This document shows positions 7,856 to 16,348 of a DNA stretch of 64,000 bases, piece after piece; the first letter of the stretch is position 1; every line of letters starts with the position of its first letter. The notes beneath the pieces are model-generated. The model did no database searches, was not told where the DNA came from, and saw nothing but the letters and a program-made list of their open reading frames with translations. The DNA is from Streptomyces massasporeus. GTDB taxonomy: Bacteria > Actinomycetota > Actinomycetes > Streptomycetales > Streptomycetaceae. The stretch spans positions 1 to 64,000 of the forward strand of contig NZ_BMSE01000025.1 of NCBI RefSeq assembly GCF_014648995.1. Direction: 5' to 3'. The position numbers were made by a program, and so were the translations under genes.

Positions 7856-9253
7856 GTGAGCCTGTGGACTTCCCTGGAACCCGCGTCCGCGACCGTCGAT
7901 CCGGGCAGCGTGACGCGCGTCCGGCTGCGCCTGCGCAACACCGGCGACGTCGTCGACGAATACCGCTTCGAACCGGTCGGGCCCGTCGCCCCCTGGACGA
8001 CGGTCGAACCGGCGACCCTGCGCCTCTACCCCGGCACGACCGGCACGGTGGAGCTGACGTTCGCCCCGCCGCGCACCCCCGACGCCACGGCGGGACCCAA
8101 CCCGTACGCGGTGCGCATCACGCCGACCGAGCACCCCGAGGCGACGACCGTCCCCGAGGGGAACCTGACCATCACCCCGTTCACGGAGGTGCGGGCGGAG
8201 CTGGTGCCGCCCACGGTCAAGGGGCGGCTGCGCGGGCGGCCCCGGCTCGCGGTCGACAACGTGGGCAACACCAGGCTCACCGCGTCCCTCGGCGGCAGCG
8301 ACAACGGCGACGAGCTGTCGTACGACCTCCAGCCGGGCAATGTGCAGATCGAGCCGGGCCGGGCCGCTTTCGTCAAGGCCACGCTCAAGCCGAAGAACAT
8401 CATCTGGTTCGGTTCGAAGGAGCAGCGGCCCTACACCCTCACGGTCCAGCGCTCGGGCGCCGAACCGCTGCCCGTGGAGGGGACGTTCGTCCAGCGGGGC
8501 TTCCTGCCGCGCTGGCTGGCGACCTGCTTCGGGATCCTGTTCGCCCTCGCGTTCACGTTCCTCATGCTGTGGATCACGTACAAGCCCGCGGTCGCCAGCA
8601 AGGCCAACCCCGGGGCGGCCGTCGAGGCCGGCAGCACGCTCGCGCCCTCGCCGAGCCCCACCCCGGCCCTCACCTCGGCCCCGCCGCCACCGTCGCCGAC
8701 CCCGCAGCAGCCGGAGGGCGGAGGTGGCGGAGGCGGCGAGCCCAAGCCCACCAAGAAGCCCCCCAAGCCCGTGGTGCCGGCGGAGAACATCCTGCTGCGC
8801 AACACCACCACCAAGATGTGCGTCGGCCTGCCGGGCGCCGACAAGGACGACGGCCGCCCGCATCAGTACACGTGCAACGAGTCCCCGCAGGGCACCCAGC
8901 GGTGGAACCTCGAGGTGACGGAACCGGACAAGGGGCCGGGCGGCCACGCGCTCTTCCTGATCCGCAACGTCAAGGAGCAGCAGCTCTGCGTGGACCTGCC
9001 CGACTACGGGGCGGCTGCCGTGCGGTCCCCGATCACCAAGTACACCTGTGACGGCACGACCCGCGACAACCAGCTGTGGTGGATCGACAAGCAGCCGAGC
9101 GGCGCCTACTGGATCCGCAACTTCGCCAGCAACAACAAGTGCCTGGACGTGGCCGGTTACAGCACCGGCGTCGACGGCACCAACCTGACCCTCTTCGACT
9201 GCTCCAACACCGACGACCAGGAATGGGAGATCGTCAAGCCGTCGGAGGGCTGA
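7856..9253 (+). CDS. Ig-like / single-TM / ricin-B lectin membrane protein of the eCIS cluster
   Basis: The 465-aa product (VSLWTSLEPASATVDPGS...) has two beta-sandwich repeats of NEW3/Ig type in residues 1-200, with phrases such as NTGDVVDEYRF and LYPGTTGTVELTF. One transmembrane helix follows near residue 220 (WLATCFGILFALAFTFLMLWI). Next come a Pro/Ser and Gly-rich linker and a C-terminal ricin-type beta-trefoil (about 320-465) with three repeats ending in QLWWID or QEWEIV. Predicted topology places the Ig part inside and the lectin outside. The family is often labelled 'hydrolytic protein' but no catalytic motif is visible. Its place between the eCIS-core gene and the AAA+ gene suggests a membrane-linked partner or cargo of the particle. 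I prefer the GTG at 7856 over the in-frame start at 7805 because of the promoter spacing. Confidence 0.8.
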   Translation: MSLWTSLEPASATVDPGSVTRVRLRLRNTGDVVDEYRFEPVGPVAPWTTVEPATLRLYPGTTGTVELTFAPPRTPDATAGPNPYAVRITPTEHPEATTVPEGNLTITPFTEVRAELVPPTVKGRLRGRPRLAVDNVGNTRLTASLGGSDNGDELSYDLQPGNVQIEPGRAAFVKATLKPKNIIWFGSKEQRPYTLTVQRSGAEPLPVEGTFVQRGFLPRWLATCFGILFALAFTFLMLWITYKPAVASKANPGAAVEAGSTLAPSPSPTPALTSAPPPPSPTPQQPEGGGGGGGEPKPTKKPPKPVVPAENILLRNTTTKMCVGLPGADKDDGRPHQYTCNESPQGTQRWNLEVTEPDKGPGGHALFLIRNVKEQQLCVDLPDYGAAAVRSPITKYTCDGTTRDNQLWWIDKQPSGAYWIRNFASNNKCLDVAGYSTGVDGTNLTLFDCSNTDDQEWEIVKPSEG

Positions 9254-9264
9254 GCGCGAGGCCG

Positions 9265-11253
9265 CTACCAGGTGCCTTCCCCCGGCACCAGGCGGCCGGC
9301 CTTGCGGTACTCACGGCGGGCGCCCTCCAGGAGGTCGCCCGCCGTGACCTTCCCCCCGCGCCCGGCGGCCAGATACGCGGCGGTCACCACGGCGCTGCGG
9401 ATGGAGCCGCCCGCCAGCTCGAAGCCTTCGGCCACCGGGCCCGGTTCGATGCCCTCCCCGCCGGGCACGTGCGACAGGCTGTGCCGCCACAGGGCGAGGC
9501 GCTGCCCGGCGTCCGGGAACGGGAAGTCGACCACCAGGTCCAGGCGTCGGGTGAACGCCTCGTCGATGTTGGCGCGCAGGTTGGTGGTGAGCAGCGCGAT
9601 GCCGTCGAAGGACTCCAGCCGCTGGAGCAGGTAGGAGCTCTCCAGGTTGGCGTACCGGTCGTGCGCGCCCTTCACCTCGGACCGCTTGCCGAAGACGGCG
9701 TCGGCCTCGTCGAAGAGCAGCACCGCGTCGGTGCGGTCGGCCTCGGTGAAGATGCGTTCGAGGTTCTTCTCGGTCTCCCCGACGTACTTGTCCACCACGG
9801 ACGACAGCTGGACGACGTACAGGTCGAGGCCGAGATCGGCCGCCACCACCTCCGCCGAGAGCGTCTTGCCGGTGCCGGAGTCGCCCGCGAACAGGCCGAG
9901 GACGCCCCGGCCCCGGCCGCCGCCGGCGCTGAGCCGCCAGTCACCGAGGACCCGGTCGCGATGGCGGGCGCGCAGGGAGAGCTCCCGCAGCTGGGACAGA
10001 GGCCCCTCTGGCAGGACGAGGTCCCGCCAGTCGACGGCGGGCCGGATCCGCCGGGCGTGCTGCTCCAGCCCGGAGGCGGACTGCCGGCGGGCGGCGAGAC
10101 GCAGATGGGCGGGGGAGAGCGGGGCGCCCTCGAACGCCGCGAGGTCACGGGCCGCCCGGGCGGCACGGGTGATGTGGTCACCGGCGAGGCGGTACGGGGC
10201 GACGGTTTCGGCCAGGTCGAAGTCCGGCTCCCCGCCGAGGGCGGCCGCCCAGGCCTGCACCGCACCCGCACGCCGCGGGGGAGCGTCCAGGACCAGCGGG
10301 TCCCCGTCGTCGCACCACCCGGGGTCGTACGGGCGCGTCCCGGTGACCAGGACGGGCACGTCGTCCGCCGCGGTCAACTGCCTCAGCAGCGAACCGGGTT
10401 GATCCGGGAGCCCGGTGACGACGACCGCGAGGCCGCCCAGCCGGGCCTCGCGCAGCAGATCGGGAACCCGGTCCTCGGGGCCCGAGAACCGTACGGCCGG
10501 GACGCCCGCGCTCCGCAGGGCGGTGGTGACGCCGGGGAGCCCGTCGCCCTCGTGGCGCTCCCGGACGTACGCGGTGAGGGGTGTCCCGGTGGTGAGGCGG
10601 GCGGCCAGCAGGCCGGTGAAGCGGGTGAACTCCTGGTCGTCGCCGGGGGCGGTGTGCGGCAGCGGATGGAGGTGCCCGGCGAGTGCCGCGTCAGGGGTGT
10701 CGTCGCCGAGGAGATGCGCCACGAGCCGGTCCGGCACCCGCAACGAGCGGCTGAGGAAGGGCCGTTCGGGCTCCTCCACGGTGAGCAGCCCGAGCGTGGA
10801 CAGCGGGGCCGTGGGACGCAGCCGGCCCCGGGCCTCGGCCAGGTGGACGGGAAAGCCGCACAGGTCGAGAGCGAGGGCCACGCTGGCCCGCCGCCTGCTG
10901 ACGTCGTCGTTGAGGTAGCCGTACAGCGGCTCGAAACCCCGGTCCAGGTCCGGGGCGAGGGCGATCAGGAGCAGCGCGCTGTCGAGCTCCGTCAGCCCGA
11001 GCCGGGCGGACAGCTCCGCCAGCCGGTCGCCGGGCGGGCCGTCCGGGTCGGGGCAGGCGAGCGGCAGCGGCTCGGCAGGGCGCAGCAGATGCCGTACCGC
11101 CTCGTCCGACAGGTACAGGCCGCGCAGCGGGTCGCCGGCCGTGGGGTCGTCGGCCGACCGGTGCTCGACCAGCAGGGCGGCCCGGTGCCGCAGCTCGGCG
11201 AGGCGGGCGAGAAGGGCGGTGGCGGGGGCCGTCTCGGAGGTCCGGGTGGTCAC
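9265..11253 (-). CDS. cis15: AAA+ ATPase of the eCIS cluster
   Basis: 662 aa with an N-terminal winged or helical region (about 1-400) and a C-terminal AAA+ module. Walker A is GDSGTGKT (457-464), Walker B is LLFDEADA (about 515), the sensor-1 region is LLTTNLRANID, and an arginine finger is likely in AFTRRLD. Every complete eCIS cluster has one such ATPase (Afp15/Pvc15 family), thought to be needed for particle assembly or cargo loading in the cytoplasm. It starts within the stop of the DUF4255 gene (4-bp overlap), so the two are translationally coupled. Its 3' end lies 11 bp from that of the convergent lectin gene. Confidence 0.92.
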   Translation of the reverse strand: MTTRTSETAPATALLARLAELRHRAALLVEHRSADDPTAGDPLRGLYLSDEAVRHLLRPAEPLPLACPDPDGPPGDRLAELSARLGLTELDSALLLIALAPDLDRGFEPLYGYLNDDVSRRRASVALALDLCGFPVHLAEARGRLRPTAPLSTLGLLTVEEPERPFLSRSLRVPDRLVAHLLGDDTPDAALAGHLHPLPHTAPGDDQEFTRFTGLLAARLTTGTPLTAYVRERHEGDGLPGVTTALRSAGVPAVRFSGPEDRVPDLLREARLGGLAVVVTGLPDQPGSLLRQLTAADDVPVLVTGTRPYDPGWCDDGDPLVLDAPPRRAGAVQAWAAALGGEPDFDLAETVAPYRLAGDHITRAARAARDLAAFEGAPLSPAHLRLAARRQSASGLEQHARRIRPAVDWRDLVLPEGPLSQLRELSLRARHRDRVLGDWRLSAGGGRGRGVLGLFAGDSGTGKTLSAEVVAADLGLDLYVVQLSSVVDKYVGETEKNLERIFTEADRTDAVLLFDEADAVFGKRSEVKGAHDRYANLESSYLLQRLESFDGIALLTTNLRANIDEAFTRRLDLVVDFPFPDAGQRLALWRHSLSHVPGGEGIEPGPVAEGFELAGGSIRSAVVTAAYLAAGRGGKVTAGDLLEGARREYRKAGRLVPGEGTW

Positions 11254-11936
11254 GGCGCCGGTCTCCGTCCCCGTCCCGCGATGCGCCGGGCTCTCCTGCG
11301 GGCCTCCTCGGCCGCCGCCACCTGCCGGGGGCTGTGCACGCGTTCCTCCGTGCCGGGCGTGCCGTCCAGGCCGCTCATCCGCACCGCGGCGCCCTCGGTG
11401 ACGGGCGGCCCGGCGTCGTACTCGGGGTAGGCCGGGAAGGGCGCGGTGATCACCAGGTCCAGGGACGGTTTGAGTTCGCCGCCGAGCGCGGACCAGATCT
11501 CCGCGAGGGAGCGCGACTCGGTCTGGATACCGGCCACCGACACCGGGATCGTCATGCCCAGCGCGGCCAGTGAGCCGGTGAGTTCGGAGGGCGGCAGCAG
11601 CTCGCGCGGGATGAGTGTGGCCAGCACGGCGGACAGCAGCCGGTGCTCGTCCTGGGGCTGCTTCGTCCAGGCCGTCACCAGGTACGACAGCCGGAACCAG
11701 CGCGGCGGCTGGCGGCGCTTGACGATGACGTCCCGCTCGTCCCGGACCGGGAGCTGCCCCCGCTGGCGGCGGTTGACGTCCTCACGGATGTCGTAGAGGT
11801 AGGCGTTGACGGTGGGCGCATTGCGGCGGGCGGCCCAGTCCCGGGTCGGGGCGTCCAGGGCGATGTCGATGCCGGAGCCGGCCAGCGCGCCGCCGCTCAG
11901 CAGGCCCTTGAGGACCTCGTCCACTTCGTGGATCAC
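11250..11936 (-). CDS. cis16: DUF4255 tail cap/terminator protein (Pvc16 family)
   Basis: 228 aa matching the DUF4255 pattern: MIHEVDEVLKGLL at the start, APTVNAYLYDIREDVNRRQRG, then WFRLSYLVTAWTKQPQDEHRLLSAVLATLI and a LKPSLDLVITAPF strand. In Afp/PVC particles the homologue caps the tube and sheath at the end away from the baseplate and sets length. The C-terminal 45 residues are Arg/Ala-rich and variable. It is followed, with a 4-bp overlap, by the AAA+ ATPase. The start codon is an ATG. The 182-bp gap to the response-regulator gene contains nothing I recognise. Confidence 0.88.
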   Translation of the reverse strand: MIHEVDEVLKGLLSGGALAGSGIDIALDAPTRDWAARRNAPTVNAYLYDIREDVNRRQRGQLPVRDERDVIVKRRQPPRWFRLSYLVTAWTKQPQDEHRLLSAVLATLIPRELLPPSELTGSLAALGMTIPVSVAGIQTESRSLAEIWSALGGELKPSLDLVITAPFPAYPEYDAGPPVTEGAAVRMSGLDGTPGTEERVHSPRQVAAAEEARRRARRIAGRGRRPAP

Positions 11937-12118
11937 CGTCGACCCGCTCGTCCCTGGTGCATCACCGCTGCGCTCCTGCTTCCGCCCCGCTCGTCCGGCC
12001 CGTCACCTGCCGCCCTCCGCGATCCTGCCCTCCGTGACCCCGGGCCCCGCAGGGACGCCGGGGACGGCGGCGGGGCAGAAAGCGCTGCCCACGGGGGCGA
12101 CTTCGGATGTCCGTTCGG

Positions 12119-12787
12119 TCAGATGTAGCCTTCCCGCAGGGCATGCGCCACGGCGTGCGCCCGGTTGCGCAGGTGCAGTCGGGTGGTCAGCCCGTGCATC
12201 ACGTTCTTGACGGTGCGTTCGGAGTAGGACAGCTTGCTGGCGATCTCACCGGTGTCGAACCCCTCGGCGACCAGGCGCAGCACGTCCACCTCGCGCGGTG
12301 TCATCCCCGAGACCGGGGCACCGGTACGGCCGGCAGCACCGCGGTGCAGGGTGCCCACCTGGTTGATGAGCCTGCCGAGCAGGTCGGCGGGCAGGTCGCC
12401 GTCGCCGCGGGCGGCCGCGAGCACGGCCTGCACCAGCCGGGTCGCGGTGGCCTCCCGCCGCCACACGATGGCACCGACCCCGCACTCGATCACGTCGAGC
12501 AGCTCCGTCTCCCGCAGGGCACCCACCACGAGCACCGCCCGCGCGCCCTCGCTGCGCACGAGCCGGCGCAGCCGGGTCAGCGCCGCGTCGTCGAGCACGT
12601 CGTCGATGAGCAGGGCCACCGTGCCGGGACCGGACCCGGCCTCCTCCCGCAGGTCGATCTCCGGGAAGCGGCGCAGCTGGCTGACCGCCCCCTCGCGTGA
12701 GATCGGGTCCGCGGCGTGTACCGCCACGGGTATCCGGGCCGCGGAGTCGGGCGTGCCGGGGCGTGTGGTCCGCGATGAGCTGAGCAA
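12119..12787 (-). CDS. LuxR-type response regulator, atypical receiver
   Basis: 222 aa. The C-terminus is a clear LuxR/FixJ helix-turn-helix: MTPREVDVLRLVAEGFDTGEIASKL and SYSERTVKNVMHGL (about 155-215). The N-terminal 120 residues resemble a NarL-type receiver, but the usual phospho-acceptor context is replaced by VALLIDDVLDDAAL, so phosphorylation is uncertain. No histidine kinase gene is nearby. I accept the TTG at 12787 because aggggaaa lies just upstream; a shorter form would start at the GTG of VAVHAADP, 20 codons in. It faces away from the large LAL regulator across the 21-bp repeat array and probably controls the injection genes, an inference from position. Confidence 0.82.
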   Translation of the reverse strand: MLSSSRTTRPGTPDSAARIPVAVHAADPISREGAVSQLRRFPEIDLREEAGSGPGTVALLIDDVLDDAALTRLRRLVRSEGARAVLVVGALRETELLDVIECGVGAIVWRREATATRLVQAVLAAARGDGDLPADLLGRLINQVGTLHRGAAGRTGAPVSGMTPREVDVLRLVAEGFDTGEIASKLSYSERTVKNVMHGLTTRLHLRNRAHAVAHALREGYI

Positions 12788-13279
12788 CCGTTTCCCCTAT
12801 GTCCGCGTGCGCGCCACCTTCGTGGGGACGGTGACGCATGTGCGCTCCTCAGCCTTCTGGGGCGGGTGGGCCGGGCGCAATCGTGGAGGACCACGAGGGC
12901 GACCACGAGATCGGGAGGCGGGTGTGACCACGAACCGCCGTGCGGTGAGCACGAAACGCCGTGCCCTGAGCACGAACCGCCGTGCCCTGAGCACGAACCG
13001 CCGTGCCGTGACCACGAACCGCCGTGCCGTAACGACGATCCACCGTGCCGTGACCACGAACCGCCGTGCCGTGACCACGAACCGCCGTGCCGTGACGACG
13101 CCCCGCCGTGCAGGGGGCGGGACATGACCTCCCGCTCGGGCGCGCGGGGGCCGGGCATGACCACCCGTTCGGTTGCGCCGGGGCCGGAATCCGACCCCGT
13201 GGTTCTTGTCACGGCACCGGCCCCGCGCCCAGACCGTCCTCGACGGGGGAAGTCGCCACGTCCGACCAAGGAGGCAGGA
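12788..13279. promoter_or_regulatory. 492-bp divergent regulatory region between two LuxR-type genes
   Basis: This stretch holds the promoters of both regulators and the nine-copy 21-bp repeat. The right end carries aaggaggca, the ribosome site for the LAL gene. Plus-strand reading is open in frame with that gene and would give Cys-rich HEPPC heptapeptides, but ribosome-site placement and conservation of the downstream start argue against translation. Confidence 0.6.
12925..13113. repeat. Nine tandem copies of a 21-bp repeat
   Basis: The unit is tgaccacgaaccgccgtgcc plus one base, repeated nine times without gaps; copies differ at 0-6 positions, and copies 7 and 8 are identical. The period equals two helical turns, so a protein bound to each unit would sit on one face of the DNA. 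There are no spacers, so it is not a CRISPR array. Operator array is the most natural reading given its place between divergent regulators. Confidence 0.9.
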
Positions 13280-16174
13280 ATGCCCGATCCGCAGCGCGAG
13301 CAGCCCCCGCCCGTGCGGTTACGGCCCGACCGGCCCGGCGAACACCGGGAGGCCGCCGCCCTGCTGGCCGCCGGCATCGCCCGCGCACGGTCCGGAACGG
13401 GCGGTCTCGTCCTGCTGCGCGGCGCGACCGGCACCGGGCGGACCAGCGTCCTGGAGGCCGCCGCCGAGGACGCCGCCGCGCAGGGCGTGCGGGTGCTGCG
13501 CGCACGCTGCGCACCTGGCTACGTGGCCGAGCCCTTCGCCGCCGTCCACCAACTCCTCGACTGCGTGGTCGAGTTCGAGAAACCCGACCCGGCCGGCGAC
13601 GAACGCGAGCAGGCCGCCCTGCTCCGGCGGATCCTGTACGCGCACGCCGACGAGACCCCGATGCTGCTCGCCGTGGACGACGTCCACCTGGCCGACGGGC
13701 CCTCCTACCGCTGGCTCGTCGAAATGGCCCGGCATGTGGGCCGATTACCCCTGCCGGTCCTGCTGGCCGTCACCGAACGCAGCCAGTACGACATCGAGCC
13801 GCCGGCCCCCGGCTTCACCCACACCCTCTCGCCCGCCCTCGTCGACACCCACACACTGCCCCCGCTGACCGCGGACTCGGCGGCGCGGCTGGTGCGCGCG
13901 GAGCACCCGGACGCCCCGCCCGAGTGGATCGCCGCCTGCGCCCGGGCCGGCGCCGGCAGCCCCCTGCTGCTGAGGGCGCTCCTGGACGACCTCGGGGCCG
14001 TGCTTCCCGCCGTCGGTCCGCACCGTCCTTCCGGCGAGGCGAGCACCCTCACCCCCTACCCGCCCCTCCCCGAAACCTCCGCCGCCCTCTACCCCGGCTC
14101 CTACCCGGCCGCCGTGCACTGGTGGCTGGACAGCGCCGGACCCGCCACCGCCGAGGTCGCCCGGGTCCTCGCCGTGCTCGAAGAAGGGCGGGGCGGCGGC
14201 ACGGAGGAACCCGGCGGCGGCGAACCGGAGGAACCGGGCCGGGGCAGCACAGCGGAACCGGCCGGCAGTGCCCCCGGTGGGGCGGGACTGCTGGCCGAGG
14301 TCGCCGGGGCCGATCCGGCCCGGGTGGCGGGCTGGCTCACCGCGATGACCGGGCTCGGCGTCCTGCGCCCCGGCCCGGACGGGCACCCCCGCTACGCCCA
14401 TCCGCTGCTGCGGGACGCCGTCCTCACCGGGGTCCCCGACGCCCGGCGGCGCGCGGTGCACCGGGCCGCCGCCGAGGCGATGCTGCACCGCGGCGCCCCC
14501 ACCGGGGTCGTGGCCCGGCAGTTGCTGCTGTCCGGCCCCGTGGGCGCCCCCTGGGCCCCGGCCGTGCTGCGCGACGCCACCGCCCTCGCCCTGCGCGACG
14601 GCCGCTCCGGCCAGGCGGTCGTGTTCCTGCGCAGGGCCCTTCAGGAGCCGCTCCCGGAGGACCACCGGCAGCGGATCCTGACCGAACTGGGGTCCCTGGA
14701 GTGCGCGGGGCGGGACTCCTCGGCCGGGATGACCCGGCTCACCGAGGCGCTGCGGCTGCACGGCACGCCGCAGGACCGGGTGCGTGCCGCCGTCGCCCTC
14801 GGCACCGCACTGGCCGGACGCGGCCGGACCCGGGCCGCCGTGGAGGTGCTGCGCACGGTGGACGGCCAGCTCTCCGGGCACCCCGACCTGGGCGCCACGC
14901 TCCAGACCGCGTCCGCCCTGCTGTCCGACCAGGACCAGACGGTCCGTCAGGACGTGTACCGCTGCCTGAGCGACACCGCCGAGCACTCCCCGGAACTCGT
15001 CGGCCCGGCCGCACGGGCACTGCTCGTGCGGTACGCGGCCACGGCCGCACTGACCTCGGCGGACGACGCGATGCGGCAGGTGCGGGCCCTGCTCGCCGAA
15101 CCGGCCCACCCGCTGACCGAGCCGTTCCTGCTGGGCACGGCCGCCGCGGTCGCCCAGTGGGCCGATGAACTCGACGAGGCCGACCGCCTCGTGGACCGCG
15201 GACTGGCCGGCCAGCGCCCCGACCTGCTGCACCCGATGCACGCGGCCCTGCTCAACACCCGGGCCGACATCGCCGCCGCACGCGGCGAGTACGCGCTGCT
15301 GCCCGCCGAACGGCCCGCCCCCGCAGCCGGGCCCTCCAACGTGCACGCCACCACGCTGATCGCCCTCGTGGAGACCGGCCGCGCCGAGGAGGCCCGGCGC
15401 CTCGCGGACGGCTTCGACCTGCGCGAGGCGCCCGACAACTGGGAGCTGAACCGGTTCCTGTACGCGCGGGGCGTGCAGCGGGCCGCGGCGGGCGACACGG
15501 CCGGGGCGCTGCTCGACTTCCTGGAATGCGGGCGCCGCCAGACGGCCCGCGACGTGGTCAGCCCGGTCGTCACCCCGTGGCGCTCCGCCGCCGCCGAGTG
15601 CCGCCTGGCCCTCGGCAGCCCCCGGGAGGCGCTCGCCCTGGCCGAGGAGGAGCTGCGCCTGGCCCGGGTGTGGAACACACCCCGCACGGTCGGCCGGTCC
15701 CTCAGGGTGCTCGGCACGATCACCGGCGGCCGCCGGGGGCTGCGCCTGGCCGAGGAGGCCGTAGGACTCCTCACGGACGCGCCGGCCGCCGCGCAGGGGG
15801 AGCTGGCCGCCGCGCTGCTCGCGCAGGGCCGGCAGCTGACCGCCGCAGGGGAACGCGCCCGGGCCCGGGAGTGCCTGCGGACAGCGGCCCTGAAGGCCGA
15901 ACGCCTGGGCGCGGTCCGGCTGCGGACCCTCGCGGAGGCGGCCCTGCGCGAAGGCGGGGCCCGCCGCGCCGCCACCGTCCGCACCGGCTCCGGATCCCTC
16001 ACCGCGAGCGAGCTGCGCATCGCCCGCCTGGCCGCCGGCGGCCGCACGAACGCGGAGATCGCCGGCCTCCTCCACCTCGCCCGGCGCACCGTGGAGACCC
16101 ATCTGACCAGCACGTACAAGAAGCTGGGCATCCGGCGGCGGGCCGAGCTCGGGCAGGCACTGGCCGGGGACTGA
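13280..16174 (+). CDS. Large LuxR-family (LAL) regulator with two TTA codons
   Basis: 964 aa starting at an ATG with aaggaggca upstream. The N-terminal AAA/STAND-type ATPase has a Walker A variant GATGTGRT (48-55, Arg in place of Lys) and Walker B LLAVDDVHLAD (about 130-140). The middle is a long helical, TPR-like region. The C-terminal HTH is LTASELRIARLAAGGRTNAEIAGLLHL and RRTVETHLTSTYKKLGI (about 905-960). Leu14 (13319-13321) and Leu156 (13745-13747) are TTA codons, so translation should depend on the developmental tRNA bldA. From memory, a TTA-bearing LuxR-type gene marks one border of the Streptomyces coelicolor injection cluster, and this looks like its counterpart. A role in developmental control of the particle genes is inferred. 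Confidence 0.88.
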   Translation: MPDPQREQPPPVRLRPDRPGEHREAAALLAAGIARARSGTGGLVLLRGATGTGRTSVLEAAAEDAAAQGVRVLRARCAPGYVAEPFAAVHQLLDCVVEFEKPDPAGDEREQAALLRRILYAHADETPMLLAVDDVHLADGPSYRWLVEMARHVGRLPLPVLLAVTERSQYDIEPPAPGFTHTLSPALVDTHTLPPLTADSAARLVRAEHPDAPPEWIAACARAGAGSPLLLRALLDDLGAVLPAVGPHRPSGEASTLTPYPPLPETSAALYPGSYPAAVHWWLDSAGPATAEVARVLAVLEEGRGGGTEEPGGGEPEEPGRGSTAEPAGSAPGGAGLLAEVAGADPARVAGWLTAMTGLGVLRPGPDGHPRYAHPLLRDAVLTGVPDARRRAVHRAAAEAMLHRGAPTGVVARQLLLSGPVGAPWAPAVLRDATALALRDGRSGQAVVFLRRALQEPLPEDHRQRILTELGSLECAGRDSSAGMTRLTEALRLHGTPQDRVRAAVALGTALAGRGRTRAAVEVLRTVDGQLSGHPDLGATLQTASALLSDQDQTVRQDVYRCLSDTAEHSPELVGPAARALLVRYAATAALTSADDAMRQVRALLAEPAHPLTEPFLLGTAAAVAQWADELDEADRLVDRGLAGQRPDLLHPMHAALLNTRADIAAARGEYALLPAERPAPAAGPSNVHATTLIALVETGRAEEARRLADGFDLREAPDNWELNRFLYARGVQRAAAGDTAGALLDFLECGRRQTARDVVSPVVTPWRSAAAECRLALGSPREALALAEEELRLARVWNTPRTVGRSLRVLGTITGGRRGLRLAEEAVGLLTDAPAAAQGELAAALLAQGRQLTAAGERARARECLRTAALKAERLGAVRLRTLAEAALREGGARRAATVRTGSGSLTASELRIARLAAGGRTNAEIAGLLHLARRTVETHLTSTYKKLGIRRRAELGQALAGD

Positions 16175-16348
16175 CGCCCCGCCCGAACAGAACCGAAAGG
16201 CGCCATCGAGCCCCTGGGAAGCAAAAAGTGTTATCGCCCGTCCTTCACGTCGTCTCCACCCGTGTGATCCCCGACATGGCGAGGACCCCGGGACCGGCTG
16301 AGAGGGTGCGTGCGGTACATCAGTGAACCCAGGCGTCGAGAGGCCACC

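Noticed and set aside
12925..13113. CRISPR-like array
   Set aside because: Tandem 21-bp units without unique spacers and no cas genes nearby.
12866..13279. In-frame N-terminal extension of the LAL regulator giving HEPPC heptapeptide repeats
   Set aside because: The repeat is equally open in other frames, the strong ribosome site is at 13268-13276, and the regulator fold begins after the ATG at 13280.
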